Below, in pieces: positions 1 through 6,461 of a DNA stretch of 14,382 bases. The DNA is from Deltaproteobacteria bacterium (GTDB lineage Bacteria; Desulfobacterota; Dissulfuribacteria; Dissulfuribacterales; UBA3076). The first letter of the stretch is position 1. The number at the start of each line of letters is the position of its first letter. Below the pieces are notes generated by a model. That model was not told the origin of the DNA, did not search any database, and saw only the letters and a list, made by a program, of their open reading frames with translations. A program made the translations under genes and the position numbers. The stretch is taken from positions 1 to 14,382 of the forward strand of contig JAGGRV010000376.1 of the NCBI GenBank assembly GCA_021159445.1, given 5' to 3'.

Positions 1-14
1 CTTCAAGTGCCCGA

Positions 15-34
15 CCTGCCTGCCGGCAGGCAGG
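15..34. repeat. Perfect 20-bp GC-rich palindrome
   Basis: The 20 bases centred on GCCGGC at 22-27 are a perfect inverted repeat built from the unit CCTGCC and its complement. It lies in non-coding DNA downstream of the last cytochrome gene. It has no T-run on either side, so it does not look like a simple intrinsic terminator. It resembles short dispersed intergenic palindromes, but copy number cannot be judged from one window. Confidence 0.6.
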
Positions 35-80
35 CAACAAAGCAGATGCGGTGCCCTGTAAACGCTTACCGAGAATGTAG

Positions 81-97
81 GGTGGGCACTGCCCACC
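81..97. repeat. Inverted repeat GGTGGGCA-C-TGCCCACC downstream of the operon
   Basis: Two perfect 8-base arms flank a single base, about 50 bases after the stop codon of the octaheme cytochrome. The RNA could fold there, but the one-base centre would open into a loop by breaking pairs and there is no U-tract. It may be a dispersed intergenic repeat, an RNA 3'-end stabiliser or a weak terminator. Positions 1-145 otherwise show no gene. Confidence 0.5.
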
Positions 98-145
98 TTG
101 TCAAACTAAAAGGTAATCCGACCGACTTTTCCGGTCCCGGCCCAA

Positions 146-1333
146 TCAAAAGTTTCCATTGTGAAAATGGCAGTTGTCGCAGTCAATAGGGGGAGGAGTG
201 CCGCCGCCGCCGCCATCGCCACCACCGCCATGGCAGCCTCCGCAATGCACAGGAGGACCTGGATACGGTGCGTCATCCGAATTGTGGTGAACAAATTTCC
301 ATTCATTAAGTGAACCGGTCCCTGCATCGGCGTCATCCTTGTGACACCGGGTACAGAGATAACCCAGGGTATTCGAAGAGGAAGAAACCGCGGCAAACAA
401 ATTTCCACCATTGACACGACGCCTGATCAGCATGATGTTGGGGGCGCCGTGGGGTTCATGACAATCAAGGCAGGAGAGGACAAAATTGCTGTTGGTGGCA
501 TTGGCGGCGTAGTATGGCTCCTCGATATCGATTCCCCCGTCTCTGGATTTCTCGCCGTGTTTGTCACCTGCGGAAGACCAGTCAATTATACTGACACCCA
601 GGGTGTTAATGGTGTTATGGCAGTCCGTACAGAACTCTATGTAGTCCGGGGTCGTCGAGCCGCTCTGCGTCCCCGTGCCGTCCGGCTCCCTACCCCCCCC
701 GGAACAGTAAGGGGCCTCATAGGAATATGTCGACATCAGTTCCGTTGCTCCCCACAGGCTGAAATGGTCCGATGGCTTCGATATGGCTGTAAGCAGCGGG
801 TTATCCGGGTCAGTCCAGTTCCTCTTGGCAAGATGTGGGTTGTGGCAGGCGTTACACGGATTGGAATTTCCCTTAAACCAGGAAAACTCATCCTTGGCGA
901 AGTCCCATATATCATACAGGTTATGATACGAGGTCTGATTGAAGGCGCTCAAGATCGAGGTCGGTCCACTGCTGGCGCACCCGAAGACCTCGCTGTAATC
1001 GTAGTTGTCCACATGTTGGGCAGAGCCGCTGCTGTTATGGCAGTAAAAGCAGAAATTATCCGCCTCCTCATAAGGACCTGTATGGACAGAGGTATCAAAG
1101 TTCTGCGCGAAAAGAGTAAACGGCGCCGGGCTGCCATTTGAGCCCTTTATGCTTGCATGCATTTCGTGGCAGTGGGCGCAATTGCCTTTTGCATAGCCTA
1201 ATGTGCCCATAGCCGTGCGAAAGACACCGTTATTTAAGTCCCCGTGGGCTGAATTCATATAGTCGTTGGCGGCCCAGGCCCCCTGGCTCGCCAGCAAAAA
1301 CAACAAGATCCAGCCCACGAGACACCTTTTCAT
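146..1333 (-). CDS. Exported octaheme c-type cytochrome with Gly/Pro-tethered C-terminal heme
   Basis: This is a 395-residue multiheme cytochrome c, exported by a signal peptide (MKRCLVGWILLFLLASQG, cleavage near AWA at 19-21). Eight CXXCH motifs are visible near residues 52, 95, 160, 235, 288, 327, 364 and 385. Several are followed by the NPH/EPH pattern (for example CNACHNPH and CLDCHEPHG) seen in Geobacter-type cytochromes, where the extra His can be an axial ligand. The last two hemes are separated by a Gly-rich, Pro-rich linker, and the chain ends five residues after the final CXXCH. I chose the ATG at 1331-1333, which has GAGAGGA just upstream and directly begins the signal peptide; ATGs at 1334-1336 and 1343-1345 are also possible. 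It follows the OmcS-like gene with almost no gap, so they are probably co-translated. It is probably extracellular or outer-membrane associated, carrying electrons to or from the filament; that role is inferred. Confidence 0.9.
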   Translation of the reverse strand: MKRCLVGWILLFLLASQGAWAANDYMNSAHGDLNNGVFRTAMGTLGYAKGNCAHCHEMHASIKGSNGSPAPFTLFAQNFDTSVHTGPYEEADNFCFYCHNSSGSAQHVDNYDYSEVFGCASSGPTSILSAFNQTSYHNLYDIWDFAKDEFSWFKGNSNPCNACHNPHLAKRNWTDPDNPLLTAISKPSDHFSLWGATELMSTYSYEAPYCSGGGREPDGTGTQSGSTTPDYIEFCTDCHNTINTLGVSIIDWSSAGDKHGEKSRDGGIDIEEPYYAANATNSNFVLSCLDCHEPHGAPNIMLIRRRVNGGNLFAAVSSSSNTLGYLCTRCHKDDADAGTGSLNEWKFVHHNSDDAPYPGPPVHCGGCHGGGGDGGGGGTPPPIDCDNCHFHNGNF

Positions 1334-1346
1334 CATTCCTCTCATG

Positions 1347-2423
1347 TCAGTTTTTTGTCGTGTGACATATCGCACACCCGTTATATCCATCATTTCCCGG
1401 CCACTTTTTGTAATTCCATCTGAGAATGGCGTCATTCGGTGTGCCGTGGGCCCTGTGACAGGAGAGACACATCACAATGGCATCATCAGGCTTAGAAAAG
1501 ACCGTGGTGTTCAAGATGGTGGCAGTATCGGCCGTGGCCACCGGACTGACCACGCTGTATGGGTTATTCGTTCCCGTTCCCCCATTGTATTCGGAGTATT
1601 CACTGCCGGCCGTGGCCCCTGCCATATCAAAGTCTGTAGGATGCCGGAGCCAGCTGCATTGTCCAATGGTCCCGGCAGCTATCTCTCCGGTGCCGTTATG
1701 GAAGTAACCGTGACACTGCGCGCAGAGGCTGCTGATGGTACCTTCGGCAGTGTCGGTCTCATCAGTCCGGTCCTCCCCATAGTACTTGTTATGGTGTCCT
1801 GCGGCAGTGGGTCGATATTCGTAATCCGGATCTTCCAGGCCCCGGACCCCGTCCAGGAAACGATAGCTTAGCGCCAGGGTCGTGCCATTCTTCCAAACGG
1901 TCATGTCGTTGTTGTGGTGACCCCCTGAAAGGGCCTTATACGGGTTGGCAACCGATCTGTCCCCGTGGCAGCCATTGACCCCGGCACAGGTCAACTGTTC
2001 ACTCAGACTCGCGCCGTCCACACTGCCTGGGGGGGTATTTACGAGTGGAGAGTCGGGGTCGGCTACTCCTGCGACATTGTGGCCCGTCCGGTCGAGACCG
2101 CCCATGGCCACCCAGTAAAAATTGCCGCCCGCCAAGGTATCGGTATCGGCCTCGGTGCCCGTTGTCCTATAAGTGGGCTCACTCTCAGTCATCAGGACAT
2201 AGGGCGTCATGTTGCTGCCGTCATTAATGCCGGCATGACACCCCTTGCACTCATTATTCAGCAGGGCCGGAAGCGGCCCTGTGGCGAACACGACCTCTCC
2301 GCCCTGGCTGTTATGCATGGTGTGGCAGTTGAAGCAGGGACCCGTGACCTTTGCAATCAACGGCGAAGGTCCGCAAATGATCCATGCGAGCACCAAGACT
2401 CCGATGATTGCCCCTTGCTTCAC
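1347..2423 (-). CDS. OmcS-like hexaheme cytochrome, candidate extracellular nanowire subunit
   Basis: This 358-residue exported cytochrome begins with a signal peptide (MKQGAIIGVLVLAWIICG, cleavage near LIA at 22-24). Its heme sites are CFNCH (30), CKGCH (59), CAGVNGCH (146), CAQCH (234), CLSCH (319) and CAICH (350, four residues before the C-terminus). Their order and surroundings match what I remember of Geobacter OmcS, which polymerises into micrometre-long cytochrome filaments: HTMHNS-GG after heme 1, a GHN near 115, CxxCH-x2-HN at heme 4, LRHP near 261, CLSCHRAH at heme 5, and a terminal CxxCH. The third site is CX5CH instead of CXXCH. At least nine further His residues (37, 115, 169, 170, 210, 211, 242, 261, 326) could supply axial ligands. 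The start is GTG, with GGGAG eight bases upstream overlapping the stop of the preceding NHL gene. The family match is strong by motif order; filament formation is inferred. Confidence 0.9.
   Translation of the reverse strand: MKQGAIIGVLVLAWIICGPSPLIAKVTGPCFNCHTMHNSQGGEVVFATGPLPALLNNECKGCHAGINDGSNMTPYVLMTESEPTYRTTGTEADTDTLAGGNFYWVAMGGLDRTGHNVAGVADPDSPLVNTPPGSVDGASLSEQLTCAGVNGCHGDRSVANPYKALSGGHHNNDMTVWKNGTTLALSYRFLDGVRGLEDPDYEYRPTAAGHHNKYYGEDRTDETDTAEGTISSLCAQCHGYFHNGTGEIAAGTIGQCSWLRHPTDFDMAGATAGSEYSEYNGGTGTNNPYSVVSPVATADTATILNTTVFSKPDDAIVMCLSCHRAHGTPNDAILRWNYKKWPGNDGYNGCAICHTTKN
1965..1988 (-). other. Non-canonical heme-attachment site CX5CH
   Basis: The codons for CAGVNGCH, residues 146-153 of the OmcS-like cytochrome, lie at the position where the third CXXCH of OmcS is expected. 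Five residues between the cysteines instead of two would need heme attachment on a longer loop. Longer spacings (CX3CH to CX15CH and more) are known in multiheme cytochromes of anaerobes. Confidence 0.75.
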
Positions 2424-2435
2424 CGTCTTTTCTCC

Positions 2436-3317
2436 CTATCTGGCAAATACCTCTACCCGGCCATTGCCTTCCTCCACTATACAGAGACGCCCCCAGGGAT
2501 CAAATTTTAGCTCAATGGGGAAGTAGAGTCTGCCCTGGGCCTGGCCAGGGGTGAGGAACCGATATCTGAACCGGCCCTTCTTGTCAAAGACAACCACGTC
2601 TCCCTCATGACGATCCAGGATGTAAAAGATGCCGGAGGGCCCAACCTCCAGAGAGCAAGGAAACCGGACTACATCCTCCAGGACCACACTGGATGCCGGT
2701 TTCCCATCCATTGCGAAACTCAAGACCGCCTTTGCGTCCCTTTGTAAGGCCCACAGCAAGCCATTTCGAATCTTGAAATCCACAAAGCCCATAGCGCCCC
2801 GGGAGGCAAAACGCCCTGTCACTTTCAGGTCCTGGTCCAGCTTCAGGACCTGCCCTGTGGCCTTGTCGAGGACGTAAAAGATATTGTCTTTGTATTCCAG
2901 CCTGTTTGGGAATACCGTCAGCCCATGATAAGAGAGTGAGTGATTTTCCACCGCCTTGTTCTCAAGATCGATCATGGTCAGACTGTTTCGCCCTTTTTCT
3001 ATCAGCCAGATATGACCTTCCCGGTCTTTGACCATATCGAATGGGGACTGAAGCTGGCCGCCGGCATCGAATTCTTTTATAAACTTTCCGTCTTTGTTAA
3101 AGGAAAGAAGACGGTTGTTGCCGGTGTCCACCACATAGTAGCGTTCATGGGCCTGGTCACAATAGAGCGCTGAGGGCATGCGCATGGAATGCCCGGAGGA
3201 TGTCTGCCCCTTCAATGACAGAAGCCACTGCCAGGTGACTGCCGCATACCCTGGCTGTGCTCCTCCAAACAAGAGAACCGTCATGGCAAAGATCACCAGA
3301 AAAGGTAGCTTTTTCAT
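2436..3317 (-). CDS. Secreted NHL-repeat beta-propeller protein
   Basis: This 293-residue protein has a clear signal peptide (MKKLPFLVIFAMTVLLFGG, cleavage near GYA at 23-25) and no lipobox. The rest is a run of about six NHL/YncE-like blades of 40-45 residues, each with a pattern such as YYVVDTGNNRLLSFNKDGKF or FYILDRHEGDVVVFDKKGRF: strand, Asp, turn, then hydrophobic-V-F and a charged hairpin. No heme motif or catalytic residue is visible. NHL propellers are protein-interaction scaffolds, and they are common neighbours of outer-membrane multiheme cytochromes in Geobacter-type clusters. It lies 40 bases after the 16-heme gene and 12 bases before the OmcS-like gene, which suggests it binds or helps assemble one of them; this is an inference. 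A weak purine stretch (GGGACGG) lies upstream of the ATG. Confidence 0.88.
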   Translation of the reverse strand: MKKLPFLVIFAMTVLLFGGAQPGYAAVTWQWLLSLKGQTSSGHSMRMPSALYCDQAHERYYVVDTGNNRLLSFNKDGKFIKEFDAGGQLQSPFDMVKDREGHIWLIEKGRNSLTMIDLENKAVENHSLSYHGLTVFPNRLEYKDNIFYVLDKATGQVLKLDQDLKVTGRFASRGAMGFVDFKIRNGLLWALQRDAKAVLSFAMDGKPASSVVLEDVVRFPCSLEVGPSGIFYILDRHEGDVVVFDKKGRFRYRFLTPGQAQGRLYFPIELKFDPWGRLCIVEEGNGRVEVFAR

Positions 3318-3357
3318 AATATATACCGTCCCTTGTCCATTTTGACCGTGGTAATGC

Positions 3358-4527
3358 CTAATACGCCTGATGACATTGGATGCACAGGTCTTTTTCGCCG
3401 CTCAACTTGAGGTTGTATTTGAAATCTGTCCCCATGGGATGATGACAACTCACACAGGTCACCATCTGCCCGGAGCGCTGATCAACGACCTCCTCTCCTA
3501 CCGGATGAGTGAATTTCCCCTGGGTCTCGTGACACCGGGAGCAGGTGTTGTTTCCCCCGTCCTTGAGCATGGCAAGGTGATTGGAACCGTGAACGGCGTG
3601 ACACTCCTTGCAATCAAAGGGCTCGGGATGGATATAAAGTCTGTCCCGGTACCTGTTGAAGCTGTCTTCGTGACAGCTCCGGCAGATCTGCTTTTGGCTC
3701 CCTTTGAGCAGACTCGCTGTATCCCCGGCGTGGGGGCTGTGACACGCAGTGCAACTGTTCCCCTCTTGATACAGAAGGTGGCCATGGATGGACAAAACCT
3801 CTTTTTCTATTTCCTCATGGCAACGCAGGCAGGTTTCCGTTCCCGTACCGCCTTGGGTGTGACATTCGGCACATCCTTTTTTAAAGGGCTTGTGGAGGAC
3901 GTCTCGTACCATGGCCTTGCGGCTGCTTCCGTGTGGGTTGTGGCAGGAAAGACAATTACGTATCTCTGCCGGGTAGTCTGGATGGGCCTGCTCCACCATA
4001 TCCCTTTTATGGCAGGATACACATAGACTGTCCGGCTCGGATTTCAGGAGTTGTACCCTTGCTGCCTGATGCGGCTGATGACAGGCCAGGCAGTTTCCTT
4101 TAGCATAGGGCGAATGGGTATGCTTGTACTTGGCCTTAAGCTCTTTATGGCAGGCAAAGCAGGTCTCGGCTGGACGACCCTTAAGCAATCCCTTTGCCTC
4201 TGAGGCATGGACATCATGACATGTCAGGCACTGCCCCTGCCGGACAGGCTGATGTACTATACCTTGCGCAAATATTGCGGCTTGCTCCTTGTGACACCCA
4301 TAACAGAGAGAAGCGCCGGACTTCTGTAGCAATCCCTTGAAACGGGCCACGTGCGGACTGTGACACGCGCTGCATCGGCCCTTGGCAACCGGCTGATGCA
4401 CTACTTTGCCTCGGAAGTCAGTCCTCTTGTGGCACTGAAAACAGGTCGTTTCGGCAAAACCGGTCGCAACATTGATAAAAAACAGGACTACTATCAATAA
4501 CATCGGTAACCCTATGAGCTTCAACAT
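3358..4527 (-). CDS. 16-heme exported c-type cytochrome (paired CXXCH repeats)
   Basis: This 389-residue protein has a signal peptide (MLKLIGLPMLLIVVLFFINV, cleavage near GFA at 23-25) and 16 CXXCH motifs, from CFQCH near residue 29 to CIQCH at the end. They come mostly in pairs within a repeat of about 45-50 residues: CxxCH, a His 15-20 residues on (HQPV, HSPY), the next CxxCH, then PH or VH and a Leu-Leu-Lys turn. This is the doubled-CXXCH family. The ATG at 4525-4527 overlaps the stop of the 26-heme gene as TAATG and has GGAGGG seven bases upstream, so the two are translationally coupled. It is closely similar in pattern to its upstream neighbour and probably arose from the same module. 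It is likely a periplasmic or outer-membrane electron relay; no soluble or membrane enzyme domain is present. Confidence 0.93.
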   Translation of the reverse strand: MLKLIGLPMLLIVVLFFINVATGFAETTCFQCHKRTDFRGKVVHQPVAKGRCSACHSPHVARFKGLLQKSGASLCYGCHKEQAAIFAQGIVHQPVRQGQCLTCHDVHASEAKGLLKGRPAETCFACHKELKAKYKHTHSPYAKGNCLACHQPHQAARVQLLKSEPDSLCVSCHKRDMVEQAHPDYPAEIRNCLSCHNPHGSSRKAMVRDVLHKPFKKGCAECHTQGGTGTETCLRCHEEIEKEVLSIHGHLLYQEGNSCTACHSPHAGDTASLLKGSQKQICRSCHEDSFNRYRDRLYIHPEPFDCKECHAVHGSNHLAMLKDGGNNTCSRCHETQGKFTHPVGEEVVDQRSGQMVTCVSCHHPMGTDFKYNLKLSGEKDLCIQCHQAY

Positions 4528-6461
4528 TATTGGGCCCTCCCTGGATGACATGGACGACAGTTGCCTTGTTCAAAGGGGGCGTGGCTGACAGGATAGAGAA
4601 GTGACTTGTCCGGTCCACCGTGGGGGTCGTGACAACCAAGACACGCCTCCCGCCCTGGTTTGATACCCTGGTGGGCCTTCAAGAAGCCTTCCTTATCCTC
4701 GTCGTGGCAACCGGCACAAAGCCGGCCTGCCGTGGTCTTGAGAATGGCCGGGTTACTGGAGGCGTGAGGATCGTGACACAGGGAGCAGTTCTTACTTGCC
4801 GGATCGTGGGCCACCCCGCTCTTCCAGTACTTAGCCTTTTCGGCGTGACATATAAGGCATAGGGTTGGCTGCCCCTTAAGCAGGAATTCTTTATGGACGG
4901 AGCCGTGCGCACGGTGGCAGGCCCCGCAATTCAGCCTCTCAACAGGCTCGTGCTTCACTGTCTGCTGATTGAGTTTTGCCTTCACTTCAGAATGACATTT
5001 CAGACAGAGCTGCCCGGGCTTTTCCTTTAAATTGAATGTAAAGTCCGAGGCGTGGGGTTCATGGCACCCAAAGCAATCACCTCTGGCAAAGGGCGCATGC
5101 AGCGCCATCCCGGAGTCGGCCCTGGCCAGCCCCTGATGACAGCCAAGACACAGCTCTCCCCTGGCCTTTTTCTTCTTGAGCAAAGACATCTCTTTACCCT
5201 GGTGGGGCTGATGGCAACGACTGCATTCGCCATTGGCAAAGGGACGATGGAGGCTGTAGAGCCCCATCTCATCACGGGTCTTTTTGTGGCAGGAGAGGCA
5301 TACGTCCCCTTCCTTGCGGACCAGAAGGACCCTCTGGGCGGACTGGTGGGCTGTATGACAGTCCAGACACTCGCCTTTGCCGGCCGGATCGTGCACCACA
5401 GGACCGGTGACAAAATCGGCCCTGGCGTGACACTGGAAACAGAGTGTCTTTGGATCAGCCTTGAGCAAGGACTTGACCTGAGAGCCATGGCCATAATGGC
5501 ATGACAGGCACTCGCCCTTTTCAGCAGGGGTATGGACACTCATTGCCTTCTTGTCCTGACCTTGCTGGTGGCACTTGAGGCACACGGTTTCAGGGGCCGT
5601 AACAAGCATATCCTGAAACTCACTGGCATGGGCCGCATGGCATTCAATGCACTCTCTCTTGCCATAAGGCTGATGGATGTTCTTTTTTATATCCTCTTTG
5701 TGACAGGAGACGCAGAGATCAGCGGGGGAACCCTTGAGGACAATATTGCCCGAGGCGTCCACCTGATGGCAGACCTCGCACCGGCCCTCCAACATGGGCT
5801 GATGGACAACCTGTTTGATAAGACCAGGGCCATCGGCACTGTGGGGCGAATGACAAAGCACACATCCAGTCTTCACAGGGTAACCTCTGTGTGCCGCTAT
5901 AAATGCCCCGGCATCTACCTGATGACAGGAAATGCAGGTCTCATCCTTCCCCTTCAGGAGCAGGGCAGGATAGTCCGAGGCATGGCTGTCGTGACACGTC
6001 TCACAGCCTTTTTCCACCGGAGCATGAATGTTGACCTTCATGATGGTCTTTCGTTCGTGGCATAAAAAACAGGAGTCCTGCCGTTCCGCCTTGAGAAGAC
6101 CCGGGAAGGCCCCGTTATGGACCTCATGGCATGCGTCGCACCGTCCCTTTTTGACGGACTCGTGGACCGAGGCCTTGTCTTTTGCCTTAGCAAACTCGCG
6201 GTGACACGGAAAGCAGAGATCGGGTAGATTCTGGCGAAGATAGGTCCCCCCGATGAGACCGTGGGGCAGATGACAGGCCCCACACTTTTCCTCTTTCACG
6301 GGGGAATGGACGACACCGGACAAAAAACTCTGGCGCATCTCCTCGTGACATTCCAGGCAGTTTTTTCGTAGCGACTTTCTGGCCGCCTGTTGAGGCACAC
6401 AGGCTGCCATCAGGACAAGACACAAAAACCCTACCACATATTTAACTCTTTTTCCCGTCAT
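4527..6461 (-). CDS. 26-heme lipoprotein c-type cytochrome
   Basis: This 644-residue protein is almost entirely heme-binding repeats. It has a lipoprotein-type signal (MTGKRVKYVVGFLCLVLMAAC; Met at -3 of the lipobox is slightly unusual), so it is probably membrane anchored at Cys 21. I count 26 CXXCH motifs, one per roughly 25 residues, beginning with CLECH at 35 and ending with CRPCH five residues before the C-terminal PGRAQ tail. They form about 13 tandem di-heme units: CxxCH...LLK...CxxCH...H-x-P(V/A/F)-x-K/R-G-x-C. The distal His residues (VHSPV, IHAPV, VHDPA, LHRPF) are natural axial ligands, implying bis-His low-potential hemes. The start ATG overlaps the stop of the parvulin gene (ATGA). 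The likely role is a long heme wire across the periplasm or along the outer membrane, feeding the barrel and filament. The wire geometry is inferred. Confidence 0.95.
   Translation of the reverse strand: MTGKRVKYVVGFLCLVLMAACVPQQAARKSLRKNCLECHEEMRQSFLSGVVHSPVKEEKCGACHLPHGLIGGTYLRQNLPDLCFPCHREFAKAKDKASVHESVKKGRCDACHEVHNGAFPGLLKAERQDSCFLCHERKTIMKVNIHAPVEKGCETCHDSHASDYPALLLKGKDETCISCHQVDAGAFIAAHRGYPVKTGCVLCHSPHSADGPGLIKQVVHQPMLEGRCEVCHQVDASGNIVLKGSPADLCVSCHKEDIKKNIHQPYGKRECIECHAAHASEFQDMLVTAPETVCLKCHQQGQDKKAMSVHTPAEKGECLSCHYGHGSQVKSLLKADPKTLCFQCHARADFVTGPVVHDPAGKGECLDCHTAHQSAQRVLLVRKEGDVCLSCHKKTRDEMGLYSLHRPFANGECSRCHQPHQGKEMSLLKKKKARGELCLGCHQGLARADSGMALHAPFARGDCFGCHEPHASDFTFNLKEKPGQLCLKCHSEVKAKLNQQTVKHEPVERLNCGACHRAHGSVHKEFLLKGQPTLCLICHAEKAKYWKSGVAHDPASKNCSLCHDPHASSNPAILKTTAGRLCAGCHDEDKEGFLKAHQGIKPGREACLGCHDPHGGPDKSLLYPVSHAPFEQGNCRPCHPGRAQ
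4535..4540 (-). promoter_or_regulatory. Shine-Dalgarno for the 16-heme gene inside the 26-heme gene
   Basis: The sense sequence is GGAGGG, seven bases before ATG 4525-4527 and inside the last codons of the 26-heme gene. Together with the TAATG overlap it fixes the start and indicates translational coupling. Confidence 0.7.

Noticed and set aside
119..145. Possible intrinsic terminator right after the last stop codon
   Set aside because: The CCGG-rich segment does not form a clean stem and has no following U-tract on the minus strand.
341..1141. Long plus-strand open frame (266 codons) opposite the octaheme cytochrome
   Set aside because: It lacks any recognisable domain, is fully antisense to a cytochrome with eight heme motifs, and arises from the codon pattern of the real gene.
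3318..3357. Possible promoter before the NHL gene in the operon
   Set aside because: TATATT next to the ATG has no -35 partner and would leave no leader for translation.
3370..4026. Plus-strand open frame (218 codons) opposite the 16-heme gene
   Set aside because: Its composition is explained by the reverse complement of CXXCH-rich repeats, and several similar frames appear opposite the 26-heme gene for the same reason.
4560..6380. Tandem repeats that might suggest a CRISPR array or satellite DNA
   Set aside because: The regularity is that of coding di-heme modules; the DNA units are diverged and in frame, with no identical repeats and unique spacers.
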